This document shows, one piece after another, positions 1-9,362 of a DNA stretch of 64,000 nt. Position numbers and translations under genes: made by a program. Location of the stretch: positions 1 to 64,000 of the forward strand of contig JAZUFW010000043.1 in the NCBI GenBank assembly GCA_045640905.1, in the 5' to 3' direction. Numbering within the stretch: the first letter of the stretch is position 1; each line of letters starts with the position of its first letter. The notes beneath the pieces were generated by a model. It was not told where the DNA came from and searched no databases. It saw nothing but the letters and a program-made list of their open reading frames with translations. Source of the stretch: JAILLW01 sp045640905. Its GTDB lineage: Bacteria; Bacillota; Clostridia; Lachnospirales; Lachnospiraceae.

Positions 1-394
<394 letters not shown>

Positions 395-571
395 AGTTTA
401 TCCTAACTAGTTCTCACTAGCTTTTCCTTCGATTTACATCTTAAGGTTCGTTTTGTTCTTCTGAATTTTCCGTTATGATCAAGAACTAATATCACAACTT
501 TTTTGGAATCTTCAGGGTTGCATTGCTGTTCGATTTTCAAGGTTCTCAGACGCCTCTTTTTCACAGGCGCG
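395..571 (-). other. rRNA operon leader
   Basis: Transcribed spacer between the predicted rRNA start point (about 571) and the mature 16S 5' end. It contains a hairpin close to the start (549-570, arms GCGCCT and AGGCGT around an A-rich loop) and a short palindrome next to the 16S end (407-420, arms CTAGT around TCTC). Such leader hairpins are usual in processed rRNA precursors. The open frame that spans this stretch has no ribosome binding site and overlaps the promoter, so I do not call it a gene. Confidence 0.6.
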
Positions 572-577
572 TTTGTT

Positions 578-606
578 ATTATATTAAATACAGATACCCT
601 TGTCAA
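578..606 (-). promoter_or_regulatory. rRNA operon promoter (sigma-A type)
   Basis: On the minus strand, a perfect -35 (TTGACA, complement of 601-606), a 17-base spacer and a perfect -10 (TATAAT, complement of 578-583). An A/T-rich stretch just upstream could act as an UP element. Predicted start is near 571. Only one promoter is visible before the acyltransferase gene, whereas rrn operons often have two. Confidence 0.9.
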
Positions 607-667
607 CATGTTTTTCAAGAAAAATCAAAAACTTTTTAAACGATAAGGATATCTGTCACAAAAAACT

Positions 668-1792
668 CTATTCATGCCATTTTTCAAGCAATTTTTGATC
701 CAATTGTAGGAAAAACCGTTTGACTGCACTGTCCTTTTCCCAAATGGAAAACAACTTCTGCCTCAGGAATTCTATAATCATTCCCACCAGGTAAATCAAT
801 AACATGCATCCGAGAGCCATCGGCACCAGATACCATTTCCCTATCCAGTCGGTAACCTTAATAAATTTCCACAAAAATTCACGAACATAATAATGATCAT
901 GTATTAAATACACTCCGAAGGAACATCCGGCTGCAACATTAATGAAATATGACAGTCTCGGAGCATTTATCTTCATATTTACAAAAGTAATAAACACAAC
1001 TATGGCCGTCGCCGTAACCAAAATCGAATTATAATTATAGAACAGACTGTATCCCCACATCAGATCCTCCAGCATGGGAATCTTATTAAGCGGCGTAGTC
1101 AGCATCCATTCAATCAAAAAGCGGCTGCCCGGAAGCATCAGCAGCATAATGAAGCTGATAAGCAGTTTCAGTTTCCATTTACCTGAAGGTACATAATACA
1201 ATTTGATGTAAGCGCCTATCATGTATACGGGAACAAACCAGGCTATGCTCACACCTCCGGCAACATTCAGCGAAGACGAAAAGAAAGCAATGGTCGGCCA
1301 GACGCAAAGGAGTGCCAAAAGTAAAACAATCGACCACTTCAGCTGATTCTTTGTAAGGGCCCTTATCAGTTTATTGATAAGAGGCGACAGCAGACACAAT
1401 CCGGCATACAGCGATGCATACCAGTAAAAGTCGGAGGTTATCGGCAAAACAGAATAAATCATATATTTTGCTTCATGAGGTGCTCCGAAAAAGATCCAAA
1501 AAAGGAGGGTAATTCCGAGCGAATAAAAAATGATTTGTCCTGCCATGCGGGCAAGTCGCCATGATGAAAAGCGCTGGTCCACCATAAAATATCCGCTGAT
1601 CAGCAAATATGTATTGATACTGTGAATTCCGAACGAAAACAATATCCAGGACAAATAGTAGTCGGCTGTATGCGGCGTAACGGTCCACAAAACATTTCCA
1701 TGGCTCATCATATGTGTCAGAACTATCGAAAGCATGGCCAGCATTCTCAAAAGTTCAATATTCGGTTGTCTCTTTAATGTAATCTGTTTCAT
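668..1792 (-). CDS. acyltransferase family 3 membrane protein
   Basis: A 374-residue integral membrane protein with about ten hydrophobic segments, beginning with the layout typical of acyltransferase family 3 (NodX/OatA-like): a polar start, then RQPNIELLRMLAMLSIVLTH, whose R-x-L-A and terminal His are the family's hallmark. Such proteins move acetyl or other acyl groups onto extracytoplasmic carbohydrates such as exopolysaccharide or peptidoglycan; the substrate here cannot be told. There is no C-terminal SGNH domain. It is the last gene of the run starting at nrdG2 and overlaps the CvpA-family gene by one base. The ribosome binding site GGAAG lies in the end of that gene. No convincing terminator separates it from the rRNA promoter. 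Confidence 0.85.
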   Translation of the reverse strand: MKQITLKRQPNIELLRMLAMLSIVLTHMMSHGNVLWTVTPHTADYYLSWILFSFGIHSINTYLLISGYFMVDQRFSSWRLARMAGQIIFYSLGITLLFWIFFGAPHEAKYMIYSVLPITSDFYWYASLYAGLCLLSPLINKLIRALTKNQLKWSIVLLLALLCVWPTIAFFSSSLNVAGGVSIAWFVPVYMIGAYIKLYYVPSGKWKLKLLISFIMLLMLPGSRFLIEWMLTTPLNKIPMLEDLMWGYSLFYNYNSILVTATAIVVFITFVNMKINAPRLSYFINVAAGCSFGVYLIHDHYYVREFLWKFIKVTDWIGKWYLVPMALGCMLLIYLVGMIIEFLRQKLFSIWEKDSAVKRFFLQLDQKLLEKWHE

Positions 1793-2163
1793 TATTTAAA
1801 TACTTCCACAATCAATACTACTATTCCGAACGCTTCAATGAGTCCCAGAACGGCTCCGAGCAATTTGTTTATGAATTTTATCACCGGTAACGATGCAAAT
1901 ATTTTCATCGAGGTAAATATAAGATGAATAATCTTATAAATGACTATTACCAATGAAAGTAAAATCAGTTTCCCGACAGCTGTTCCCAGGTTTTGGGACA
2001 TAAAGGATAAAACCGCCCCTTTAATCAGTATCCCTATGAGAATTGCCAACCCGATTGAAACAGCGTTGGCCAACTCTTTGACAAATCCTTTTTTATATGC
2101 GCTGACTATCCTCCATAAAAATATGGCAACGATAACAGCATATACTATTACCTTATATATCAT
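1792..2163 (-). CDS. CvpA family membrane protein
   Basis: A small 123-residue protein with four hydrophobic segments and the CvpA/YshB pattern: an early Arg/Lys-rich turn with G-F (YKKGFVKELAN), then a G-rich second helix (GLAILIGILIKG). CvpA was named for colicin V production in E. coli; in Firmicutes the relatives are uncharacterised inner membrane proteins. The start is supported by GGAG ten bases upstream. It lies between the DUF5711-like gene and the acyltransferase in one transcriptional direction with very short gaps, so it is probably cotranscribed. Its specific role is unknown. Confidence 0.75.
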   Translation of the reverse strand: MIYKVIVYAVIVAIFLWRIVSAYKKGFVKELANAVSIGLAILIGILIKGAVLSFMSQNLGTAVGKLILLSLVIVIYKIIHLIFTSMKIFASLPVIKFINKLLGAVLGLIEAFGIVVLIVEVFK

Positions 2164-2189
2164 TTAAGAATACTCCGATTCTCAGTCGC

Positions 2190-3398
2190 TTAATTGAGTT
2201 CCATGGCATCGATGGAATCACTTGATACCATCACATACTTATAAATCGAATTGGTCGGTATCAGTCTGATAACATTCTTATCAAAAGCCCCGCGGAACTT
2301 TATCTGTCCCTTCGGTGAAGAAATAATCATGCTGTCTTTGTTATATATCGTAATCATCGATTTATTGATGATTATGTCCGTGTAATCAAGGTCAAACGGT
2401 ATGGAGCCTTCCTTTACTCCCTTATCATTATAAACATCAAGTCTGTATGTTGATTCTCCGGTAATATCTCTGAACAACATACCGACATATTCTTCATTAT
2501 AATAGACTCCTACCACTTCCGAGTCGAAAATGGCTGATGCCACATTTGTAGGCTTTTCATTTCCGGAGAAAAATACCACACGGTCATCTCCGACAGCAAA
2601 AGCAGAATCTTCATCCATAAACACGGCATACGGAATCACCGCATCCATGTAATCATAACCGCTCACATAATTATCCACTTCGTTGCTTCCAACTTCGCCG
2701 AAATTATAGAACGCTATGGAGGATTTCATGTTTCCGCTGTCAACGTAAAAATACGATACCATCATGATTTTTCCGTTCGGGCTCAACGCTACCGTCATAG
2801 GGTATCCGCTCTTATTCATGGTCGCTTTTGCTTCAACTATCGGAGTGTCGGTATCGGTGTTGGCATCATACACATATATTCTGATGATATCCGAGTCATC
2901 CAATACAGCCGCAACCACACCTGTATCGGATACGGCCACAGAACGAATCGGCAAATTCGTTTTAACCGTTCCCATTATTTTTTCATTATTGGCGACATAT
3001 ATGGTTCTGCCGTTATAGTCACCGATCGCAACAGTCTTTTTGCCCATTGCTACAATCGGCGACTGCATCTCGAAGGACTGGTTCCAAATAGCCTTTCCCT
3101 GTACATCAGTGCAGCTGGCGCCGTCTTTACTGTAAATCAGCAATGACCCGCCCAGATTCATGGTTCCTGCCGAACTGACTATTGATATCGGATAGCTTTC
3201 TTTTACATTGACGGAGGAAAAAGTTTTTCCTTTCCAAAGGGCATTCAAAACAAATGCCAGAGTAATCACTCCCGCAATCACAATAACAGTACGAAAGAAT
3301 ACGGACAATTTGTGCGCCCGTATTCTTTCCTTATAATCTACTTCATTATTATTTTGTATTTTTTCTTTTTCTTTCAGAAAATTCTTGATAATAGCCAT
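2190..3398 (-). CDS. membrane-anchored beta-propeller-like protein (DUF5711-like)
   Basis: A 402-residue protein with a Lys/Glu-rich cytoplasmic start, one transmembrane segment at about residues 33-52 and a large extracytoplasmic part. That part has repeated short beta-strand-like segments (for example GGSLLIYSKDG, MGKKTVAIGDYNGRTIYV, SVAVSDTGVVAAVLDDSD), as expected for a WD40/PQQ-like propeller. I recognise it as resembling the DUF5711 family common in Lachnospiraceae, from memory. No catalytic motif is evident. Upstream galM ends 18 bases before its start and the ribosome binding site is weak, suggesting translation coupled to galM. A scaffolding or sensing role in the envelope is plausible but unproven. 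Confidence 0.6.
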   Translation of the reverse strand: MAIIKNFLKEKEKIQNNNEVDYKERIRAHKLSVFFRTVIVIAGVITLAFVLNALWKGKTFSSVNVKESYPISIVSSAGTMNLGGSLLIYSKDGASCTDVQGKAIWNQSFEMQSPIVAMGKKTVAIGDYNGRTIYVANNEKIMGTVKTNLPIRSVAVSDTGVVAAVLDDSDIIRIYVYDANTDTDTPIVEAKATMNKSGYPMTVALSPNGKIMMVSYFYVDSGNMKSSIAFYNFGEVGSNEVDNYVSGYDYMDAVIPYAVFMDEDSAFAVGDDRVVFFSGNEKPTNVASAIFDSEVVGVYYNEEYVGMLFRDITGESTYRLDVYNDKGVKEGSIPFDLDYTDIIINKSMITIYNKDSMIISSPKGQIKFRGAFDKNVIRLIPTNSIYKYVMVSSDSIDAMELN

Positions 3399-3416
3399 GC
3401 CTAAAACCAGCAGTCT

Positions 3417-4454
3417 TTAAAATGCATATACGGTGGTAGAAACATATTTTCTCGAAGGTCCGTACTGTGCCGAAGGGAACGAAGGCTCATTTGCGGTGTT
3501 GGGATAGTACTGAGTTTCCAAGCACATTCCGCATCTGGGGCCGTACGAAGTATTTCCTTTTCCGACTGTAGGACTGATACAGTTTCCTGCATAGAACTGT
3601 ACTCCGGGCAAATCCGTATAGACTTCCATCTTGCGGTCTGTTCCTTTAGCGGTTACCTCCGCAATCTTGCGAAGTTCTCCTGCAGGAGAATCGATTACGA
3701 AATTGTGATCGTAACCTTTTACCATCGTCAACTGCTCTATATCCTTTTCTATATCATCACCTATACGTTTCGGTGAAGTAAAATCAAATACCGTTCCTTT
3801 TACCGATGCAATCTCTCCGGTGGGAATGGCTCCGGGGATTACCGGAGTATAATGTGAAGCATTAAGGCAAAGAACATGGTCTTCTATTCTGCCGGCATCA
3901 TGACCGTTCAAATTGAAGTATGTATGGTTGGTCATATTAATGATGGTTTCTTTGTCCGAAGAAACTTCATAATGCAACTTCAGTTCGTTATCATCGGTAA
4001 GAGTGTATGTAACCTGTACATCCTTGTTTCCGGGAAATCCCATATTGCCATCGGTATCCTTCAGAGAAAATGTGACACTGTTGTCACTTTCTGAAGCGCT
4101 AAACAAGCACTTGTGATATCCTTTTTCATAATCGGAATGCAAGTTGTTCGGGCCGTCATTAACAGCCAGTTTGTACGTTACTTTATCAATTTCAAAAGCA
4201 GCATTTGCGATTCTGTTGGCATTCGGACCTACCGTAGCTCCGAAGAAAGAGCCGTTTTCTTCATAATCGCTAACCTTATCATATCCTAAAACTATATCTT
4301 TGCTTTCACCGTTTGAATCGCTGACAAAGAGGTTCGTCAGTATAGCTCCGTAATTGATTGCGGAAGCCTTCATTCCGTTTTTGTTTGTTATAGTATACTT
4401 ATATACTTCATTTCCGTTCTTTGTTTTTCCAAACAGTTCCTTTGTAATTCCCAT
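3417..4454 (-). CDS. galM: aldose 1-epimerase (galactose mutarotase)
   Basis: A 345-residue cytosolic enzyme that interconverts alpha and beta anomers of galactose and glucose. The family signatures are visible: N-R-I-A-N near residue 80, the catalytic His in the NHTYFNLNGH block, the HNFV segment, and the catalytic Glu in the ETQYYPNTANEP block near the C terminus. Length is normal for GalM. A strong ribosome binding site (GGAGGG) lies four bases upstream of the ATG. No other Leloir genes are nearby; it lies between recR and the DUF5711-like gene and is probably carried by the same transcript. It may serve general sugar turnover and not a dedicated galactose operon. Confidence 0.93.
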   Translation of the reverse strand: MGITKELFGKTKNGNEVYKYTITNKNGMKASAINYGAILTNLFVSDSNGESKDIVLGYDKVSDYEENGSFFGATVGPNANRIANAAFEIDKVTYKLAVNDGPNNLHSDYEKGYHKCLFSASESDNSVTFSLKDTDGNMGFPGNKDVQVTYTLTDDNELKLHYEVSSDKETIINMTNHTYFNLNGHDAGRIEDHVLCLNASHYTPVIPGAIPTGEIASVKGTVFDFTSPKRIGDDIEKDIEQLTMVKGYDHNFVIDSPAGELRKIAEVTAKGTDRKMEVYTDLPGVQFYAGNCISPTVGKGNTSYGPRCGMCLETQYYPNTANEPSFPSAQYGPSRKYVSTTVYAF

Positions 4455-4465
4455 AATACCCTCCG

Positions 4466-5062
4466 TTATAATAATGTTCGGCCTTCCAAGGCTCTTAATA
4501 ATGTTACTTCGTCGATATATTCCAAATCGCCTCCGACAGGAACTCCCGAAGCGATTCTCGTAACCTTAATCCCCGTAGGTTTAATCAACTTACTGATATA
4601 CATCGCGGTTGTTTCACCTTCCAAGCTTGAATTGGTTGCTACTATAACTTCATCGACATCATTTTCGAGACGGGCTATCAGTTCCTTTAACTTAATATCA
4701 TTCGGCCCGATTCCCAGCATGGGAGAAATAGCTCCGTGCAAAACATGATATACGCCTTCATACTTTTGAGTTTTTTCGTATGCAGCCAAATCTCTCGGTG
4801 TTTCAACCACCATTATGGTTTTGTGATCACGATTTTTGTTTTCACACACAGGACAAATCTCTGTGTCGGTCAAAGTAAAGCACTCTTTGCAATACCTGAC
4901 GTTTTCTTTGGCGTCGTTTATCGTATCGGTTAATCGCTTTACCTTGGCTTCCGGCATATTGATAATATGAAAAGCCAAACGTTGCGCCGATTTTTCACCT
5001 ATTCCCGGCAGCGATGCCAATTCGGATATTAATTTGTTAATATGTCCGCTATACAGCTCCAT
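4466..5062 (-). CDS. recR: recombination mediator RecR
   Basis: A 198-residue protein of the usual RecR size. It has a helix-hairpin-helix start (LASLPGIGEKSAQRLAFHI), a four-cysteine zinc finger (Cys 58, 61, 70, 73) and a Toprim domain beginning around MVVETPRD, with the E-G-E-T-T-A motif. RecR works with RecO (and RecF) to load RecA at gaps and breaks. The start codon overlaps the stop of ybaB by one base (TAATG), so the two are translationally coupled. The dnaX-ybaB-recR order is one of the best conserved bacterial arrangements and strongly supports all three names. Confidence 0.97.
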   Translation of the reverse strand: MELYSGHINKLISELASLPGIGEKSAQRLAFHIINMPEAKVKRLTDTINDAKENVRYCKECFTLTDTEICPVCENKNRDHKTIMVVETPRDLAAYEKTQKYEGVYHVLHGAISPMLGIGPNDIKLKELIARLENDVDEVIVATNSSLEGETTAMYISKLIKPTGIKVTRIASGVPVGGDLEYIDEVTLLRALEGRTLL

Positions 5063-5403
5063 TAAAATAATCCCATTCCGCCTGTCATTTTGCCCATTGC
5101 GGCACTGCCGGCTTCTTCTGCCATTCTGAGTGCTTCATTGGTTGCTGCCATAATCAAATCCTGCAACATTTCAATGTCATCGGGATCAACGGCATCTTTA
5201 TCCAAAACAACTTTGGTTACAACCTTTGCTCCGGTAACGGTTACGCTGACAGCTCCGCCGCCTGCATTTGCAGTGAACTCTTTTGTTTCAAGTTCCTTCT
5301 GGCTTTCCTCCATCTGTCTTTGCATGCGCTGTGCCTGCTTCATCAGATTATTCATATTTCCCGGCATTCCCATTCCGCCGGGGTATCCACCTCTTTTTGA
5401 CAT
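5062..5403 (-). CDS. ybaB: nucleoid-associated protein, YbaB/EbfC family
   Basis: A 113-residue DNA-binding protein. After a Gly/Met-rich tail (MSKRGGYPGGMG) comes the family's N-terminal helix (NLMKQAQRMQRQMEESQKEL), then a beta region (GGGAVSVTVTG) and the C-terminal helix (EDL-type, LQDLIMAATNEALRMAEEAG). YbaB forms a tweezer-like dimer that binds DNA. It lies between dnaX and recR with a 2-base gap to dnaX and a 1-base overlap with recR, the standard arrangement. The C-terminal MGKMTGGMGLF is the usual Gly/Met-rich tail. Confidence 0.95.
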   Translation of the reverse strand: MSKRGGYPGGMGMPGNMNNLMKQAQRMQRQMEESQKELETKEFTANAGGGAVSVTVTGAKVVTKVVLDKDAVDPDDIEMLQDLIMAATNEALRMAEEAGSAAMGKMTGGMGLF

Positions 5404-5405
5404 TA

Positions 5406-7040
5406 TTAATTCCTTTCTGTTTCATCATAATCTTCATCCGAATAATAATCTTCTTCGGAAATATCATCTTCATCTATTTCGTCGATTGCAAAGTCTATCT
5501 TTGAATCAACATATTTACGGATATCGGGATAAACTCCTCCGCCAGTCGGTGTATCGGCGTTTTTGACAAATACATTAACTTCCTTGCCGGTAAAGGAGCG
5601 AAGCAATCCTTTAAGCCTGTCGGTTCCGTCCGAAGAAGCATACCTGTTATACACAAAACTGTTGTTAGCTACGACAAAAAGTGTATCTCCGTCGCCTGCG
5701 CTGGGATAGCACTCCGACAAATATCCATGGTCCGGTTCGGGAACAGATCCGATAAAGTCGTTCCATCGTCCCGCGATCTTCTTTATATCCTCGGGAATAG
5801 CCGCAACAACTTCTTTCGGAATTATCTCTTCATCCGGTTCGTTTTCGACAGTCGATTCGTTAGAAACAGTTCTCGTTAACGGAACATTATTGGCAAGAGC
5901 ATCCTCAAGGACTCTGACTCTGTCAAGTAACGACTCGTAATTTGTTTCCATCTGAGGTCTGCAAAGCTTAATAAACTCAATTTCTATAAGAATACGCTTG
6001 TTTCCGGATAAGCGCAGTCTGTTCGACAAATCTGACAAGTTGCGGATGTAGCGAACTATCACCTCGTACTGTGTCATTTCGGCTTCTTCTTTCAAATTGG
6101 CCATATTTTCGGCCGAAATATCTATGACATCCTCGTTTCCGGACGAAGTCTTCAGCAGAAGGAGATTTCGAAGATACCAGGTCATATCATTGACAAACTG
6201 TGTCAATTCGCGGCCCGACGTTACTATCTCGTCAACAAGCTTCATGGTCAAGGCAACATCCCCGGATACTACCGCACGCAAAACGCGACTGAATACGGAT
6301 GTATCCACCGCGCCCAATACCTTCAATACATTTTCGTACGTAAGCTCGCGATCGAAGTAGAATGCCATACATTGATCCAGCAAACTCAGTGCGTCTCTCA
6401 TGGAGCCGTCGGCCGTTTTCGCTATATAGCGTACTGCCTTTTCTTCTATGGAAACACCTTCTATTTTGGTCAATTCCGTGATTCTGTCCGCTATGGTTTG
6501 AATATCAATTCGTCTGAAATCATATCGTTGGCAACGTGACAAAATCGTAATTGGAAGTTTATGCACCTCCGTTGTAGCCAAAATGAAAATAACATACTCG
6601 GGCGGTTCTTCCAGTGTTTTCAACAGCGCATTAAACGCCCCTATCGAAAGCATATGCACTTCGTCTATAATATAGACTTTGTATGCTCCCTGAGCAGGAG
6701 AATATGACACTTCTTCAACAATTTGTCTGATTGAATCCACACCGTTATTTGATGCGGCATCAATCTCGATAACATTCATCAGCGAACCGTCTGCTATTCC
6801 CTTACACATCTCGCATTCACCGCAAGGGCTTCCATCGACGGGGTTTTCGCAGTTGACCGCACGAGCGAAAATTTTCGCTATCGTGGTCTTACCTGTTCCA
6901 CGGGTTCCGCAGAACAGGTAAGCATGTGAAGTTCTCTTATTTTTAATCTGATTTTTTAATGTTGTAACGATTGGATCCTGGCCCTTAACATCCTCAAACG
7001 TTTTGGGTCTGAATTTTCGATACAAAGCTGTATATGACAT
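5406..7040 (-). CDS. dnaX: DNA polymerase III subunits gamma and tau
   Basis: A 544-residue clamp-loader ATPase. Walker A is GTRGTGKT at 45-52. A zinc module uses Cys 64, 73, 76 and 79. The Walker B region reads IIDEVHML and the sensor/arginine-finger region ILSRCQRYDFRR, all as expected. The C terminus is very acidic (many Asp, Glu and Tyr), as in other Firmicute tau proteins. It powers loading of the beta clamp and couples polymerase to helicase. The ribosome binding site GGGGAT lies within the end of pfkA, one base before the start region, so dnaX probably depends on the upstream transcript. I did not find a clear programmed frameshift signal. Confidence 0.97.
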   Translation of the reverse strand: MSYTALYRKFRPKTFEDVKGQDPIVTTLKNQIKNKRTSHAYLFCGTRGTGKTTIAKIFARAVNCENPVDGSPCGECEMCKGIADGSLMNVIEIDAASNNGVDSIRQIVEEVSYSPAQGAYKVYIIDEVHMLSIGAFNALLKTLEEPPEYVIFILATTEVHKLPITILSRCQRYDFRRIDIQTIADRITELTKIEGVSIEEKAVRYIAKTADGSMRDALSLLDQCMAFYFDRELTYENVLKVLGAVDTSVFSRVLRAVVSGDVALTMKLVDEIVTSGRELTQFVNDMTWYLRNLLLLKTSSGNEDVIDISAENMANLKEEAEMTQYEVIVRYIRNLSDLSNRLRLSGNKRILIEIEFIKLCRPQMETNYESLLDRVRVLEDALANNVPLTRTVSNESTVENEPDEEIIPKEVVAAIPEDIKKIAGRWNDFIGSVPEPDHGYLSECYPSAGDGDTLFVVANNSFVYNRYASSDGTDRLKGLLRSFTGKEVNVFVKNADTPTGGGVYPDIRKYVDSKIDFAIDEIDEDDISEEDYYSDEDYDETERN

Positions 7041-7041
7041 A

Positions 7042-8115
7042 TTAATCCCCGAAACTAATTCCCAACAGTTTTGCTTCCTTGATTATCGAAGCATTCGGTT
7101 CAAGCATCTTTAACTTGCCCGCAACATCTTCCAAAGGAACTTTAACGATTTCTCTGTTCTTGTATCCTACCATAAATCCGTATTCGCCCTTCAGGATAAG
7201 TTCACCTGCTTCAGCTCCGAGACGGCTGGCAAATACTCTGTCATAAGGGCAGGGCGAGCCTCCTCTTTGAGTATGTCCGGGAACAGTAACACGTACTTCC
7301 TGTCCTGTTCTTTCCTGGATTTGTGCCGCAATTTCATACGATACAGAAGGATACTGGTAATTTTCCATTTTCTTTTTGTAATCCTTCTTTGACAGGGCAG
7401 CATCTTCCTTCGAAATCGCCCCCTCGGCAACCGCGATAATCGTAAACTTGCTGCCACGTTCATGACGTTTATTTATGGCTTCAATTATCTTATTAATATC
7501 ATATGGGATTTCCGGAATCAGAATAATATCAGCGCCTCCGGCCATACCGGCATTCAATGTCAGATATCCAACCTTATGTCCCATTACTTCCACGATAAAA
7601 ATTCTACCGTGCGAAGCAGCCGTTGTATGTATGCAGTCGATGCAATCCGTAGCAATATCAACTGCGGATTGGAATCCGAATGTCATATCCGTTCCCCAAA
7701 GGTCATTATCTATGGTCTTGGGCAGGGTAATGATGTTAAGTCCTTCTTCACGTAAAAGATTAGCTGTTTTATGTGTTCCGTTTCCGCCGAGAATAACCAA
7801 AACATCCAAGCGAAGTTTATAGTAATTCTGCTTCATGGCATCAACTTTATCGAGACCGTTTTCATCCGGTTCCTGAATTGTTTTAAAAGGGGTTCTCGAT
7901 GATCCCAGAATAGTTCCTCCGACAGTCAGAATTCCGGAAAAATCCGCACCCGTCAGCATTTTGAAATTACCGTATATGAGGCCCTTATATCCTTCGAGAA
8001 AGCCGTATATCTCCACTTCCTCGTTACTGTTAATCAATGATTTAACAACGCCTCGCATAGCAGCATTCAGCGCCTGACAATCTCCTCCGGAAGTCAATAA
8101 TCCGATTCTTTTCAT
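7042..8115 (-). CDS. pfkA: 6-phosphofructokinase (group III-like)
   Basis: A 357-residue glycolytic enzyme that phosphorylates fructose 6-phosphate. Substrate motifs are GGNGT at 110-114 and PKTIDND at 132-138, the latter carrying the catalytic Asp. Glycine at the second-last position of GGNGT fits ATP as phosphoryl donor (PPi enzymes have Asp there). The Lys of PKTIDND and the GGDC-x-x-LNA start resemble the long/mixed group and differ from E. coli PfkA, which has PGTIDND. The donor is therefore probably ATP but not certain. A strong ribosome binding site (AGGAGG, complement of 8122-8127) precedes the ATG. It is followed directly by dnaX. Confidence 0.93.
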   Translation of the reverse strand: MKRIGLLTSGGDCQALNAAMRGVVKSLINSNEEVEIYGFLEGYKGLIYGNFKMLTGADFSGILTVGGTILGSSRTPFKTIQEPDENGLDKVDAMKQNYYKLRLDVLVILGGNGTHKTANLLREEGLNIITLPKTIDNDLWGTDMTFGFQSAVDIATDCIDCIHTTAASHGRIFIVEVMGHKVGYLTLNAGMAGGADIILIPEIPYDINKIIEAINKRHERGSKFTIIAVAEGAISKEDAALSKKDYKKKMENYQYPSVSYEIAAQIQERTGQEVRVTVPGHTQRGGSPCPYDRVFASRLGAEAGELILKGEYGFMVGYKNREIVKVPLEDVAGKLKMLEPNASIIKEAKLLGISFGD

Positions 8116-8168
8116 GTTAAGCCTCCTTTACCAGTACATAGGTTTCTAAATAACTATACCATAAAAAA

Positions 8169-8675
8169 CTAGTCTTTTTCCACTTCTTTAAGTGCTTCCT
8201 TTTCCTTTTTGTTCCGCACCCTAAGCTCAGTAAAAAACAATTTAAGTATGGCAGTACATTCCTCTTCCAAAACTCCCTTTTCAAACGGCACCTGATGGTT
8301 GAACTCCTTCATATTCAGAATATTCAAAATCGATCCCGCGCATCCTGCTTTGGGGTTCATACATCCGACAACGCACCTTTGTATTCTGGCCTGTACTATG
8401 GCTCCCGAGCACATTTGGCAGGGTTCAAGCGTAATATAAATGGTACAGTCTTCAAGTCTCCAGTCTCCAACCTTCTTGCTGGCCTTGTTGATTGCCGTAA
8501 TCTCCGCATGAGAAAGAGTGTTTTTATCGGTATTTCTTCTGTTATAACCTCTTCCGATTATCCGGCCTTCACGTACAATGACACAGCCTATCGGAACTTC
8601 TCCCAATTGATAAGCTTTTTGGGCTTCTTTCAAAGCCTGTTTCATGTATTTTTCGTCTTCGGTTAATCTCTTCAT
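8169..8675 (-). CDS. tadA: tRNA-specific adenosine deaminase
   Basis: A 168-residue zinc deaminase that converts adenosine 34 to inosine in tRNA-Arg(ACG). The catalytic HAE is at 56-58 and the zinc-binding PCxxC is PCQMC at 85-89, both intact. The family's VPIGCVIV and GRGYNRRN segments are also present. It has a short Lys/Glu-rich C-terminal extension. The start overlaps the stop of the upstream radical-SAM activase (ATGA) with AAGAGG as ribosome binding site, so the pair is coupled. Downstream pfkA is 53 bases away. Confidence 0.95.
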   Translation of the reverse strand: MKRLTEDEKYMKQALKEAQKAYQLGEVPIGCVIVREGRIIGRGYNRRNTDKNTLSHAEITAINKASKKVGDWRLEDCTIYITLEPCQMCSGAIVQARIQRCVVGCMNPKAGCAGSILNILNMKEFNHQVPFEKGVLEEECTAILKLFFTELRVRNKKEKEALKEVEKD

Positions 8676-9361
8676 TCTATTCCTCTTAACACGGGTTTTA
8701 CATTTTTCATGCAGGAAACCATTTTCTCCAGTTCTTCCTTTGAATATGCCGCAAAACGTTTTTGAATGACGTTATCGGATTCAACGTAACTTTGAATAAA
8801 ATAGCGTTTTGCACCTTTTATCATTTCATCGATCTGCAAAAAGTCCTCTTCGGTGTGAAGTTCTTTTATAACCGTAGTTCTGAATTCGTAATCGACTTTT
8901 CCGCTAAGCAAAATATCTATCGAATTGGCGATATCCTTGAGCATTGATTCATTACACGATGCGGTATCGGCATATTTGGTAAAAGAATTCTTAATGTCCA
9001 TTGCCACATAATCTATCATCGACGATTCAATCAGTTCATTAAGCATCGCGGGATGTGTTCCGTTCGTATCAAGTTTGACCAGATATCCCAGTTCTTTTAT
9101 TTTGGCAATAAATTCCGGCAAATCGCTGTGTATTGTCGGTTCTCCGCCCGTTATGCATACACCTTCCAAGACATTTTTTCTCCGAGAAAGATGCTCCATT
9201 ACTTCATTTTCGGATATCTTTTCCATTCCTGCCGGATTCAGAACCATCTGTCCGTTATGACAAAAAGGGCAACGAAAATTACAGCCACCTGTAAACACGG
9301 TGGCTGATACATGTCCCGGATAATCCAACAATGTGGTTTTAGTCAATCCAAGTATTAGCAA
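8672..9361 (-). CDS. nrdG: radical SAM activating enzyme, NrdG2-like
   Basis: About 229 residues if it starts at the TTG at 9361. It carries the radical SAM cluster Cys-x3-Cys-x2-Cys (CNFRCPFC, at 27-34) and a start (GLTKTTLLDYPG) typical of the second class of anaerobic ribonucleotide reductase activators (NrdG2). These make the glycyl radical on the class III reductase using S-adenosylmethionine and an iron-sulfur cluster. The frame stays open to 9433, but that extension overlaps the SRP RNA. The TTG has GGGAG nine bases upstream and gives the expected N terminus, so I prefer it. No nrdD is in the window; a PFL-activase role is the alternative. Confidence 0.82.
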   Translation of the reverse strand: MLILGLTKTTLLDYPGHVSATVFTGGCNFRCPFCHNGQMVLNPAGMEKISENEVMEHLSRRKNVLEGVCITGGEPTIHSDLPEFIAKIKELGYLVKLDTNGTHPAMLNELIESSMIDYVAMDIKNSFTKYADTASCNESMLKDIANSIDILLSGKVDYEFRTTVIKELHTEEDFLQIDEMIKGAKRYFIQSYVESDNVIQKRFAAYSKEELEKMVSCMKNVKPVLRGIE

Positions 9362-9362
9362 G

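Noticed and set aside
403..618. 71-codon open frame on the minus strand in the rRNA leader
   Set aside because: It spans the rRNA promoter and leader, has no ribosome binding site and no family resemblance.
5090..5566. 158-codon open frame on the plus strand opposite ybaB and dnaX
   Set aside because: It crosses two well-identified genes and has no coding support.
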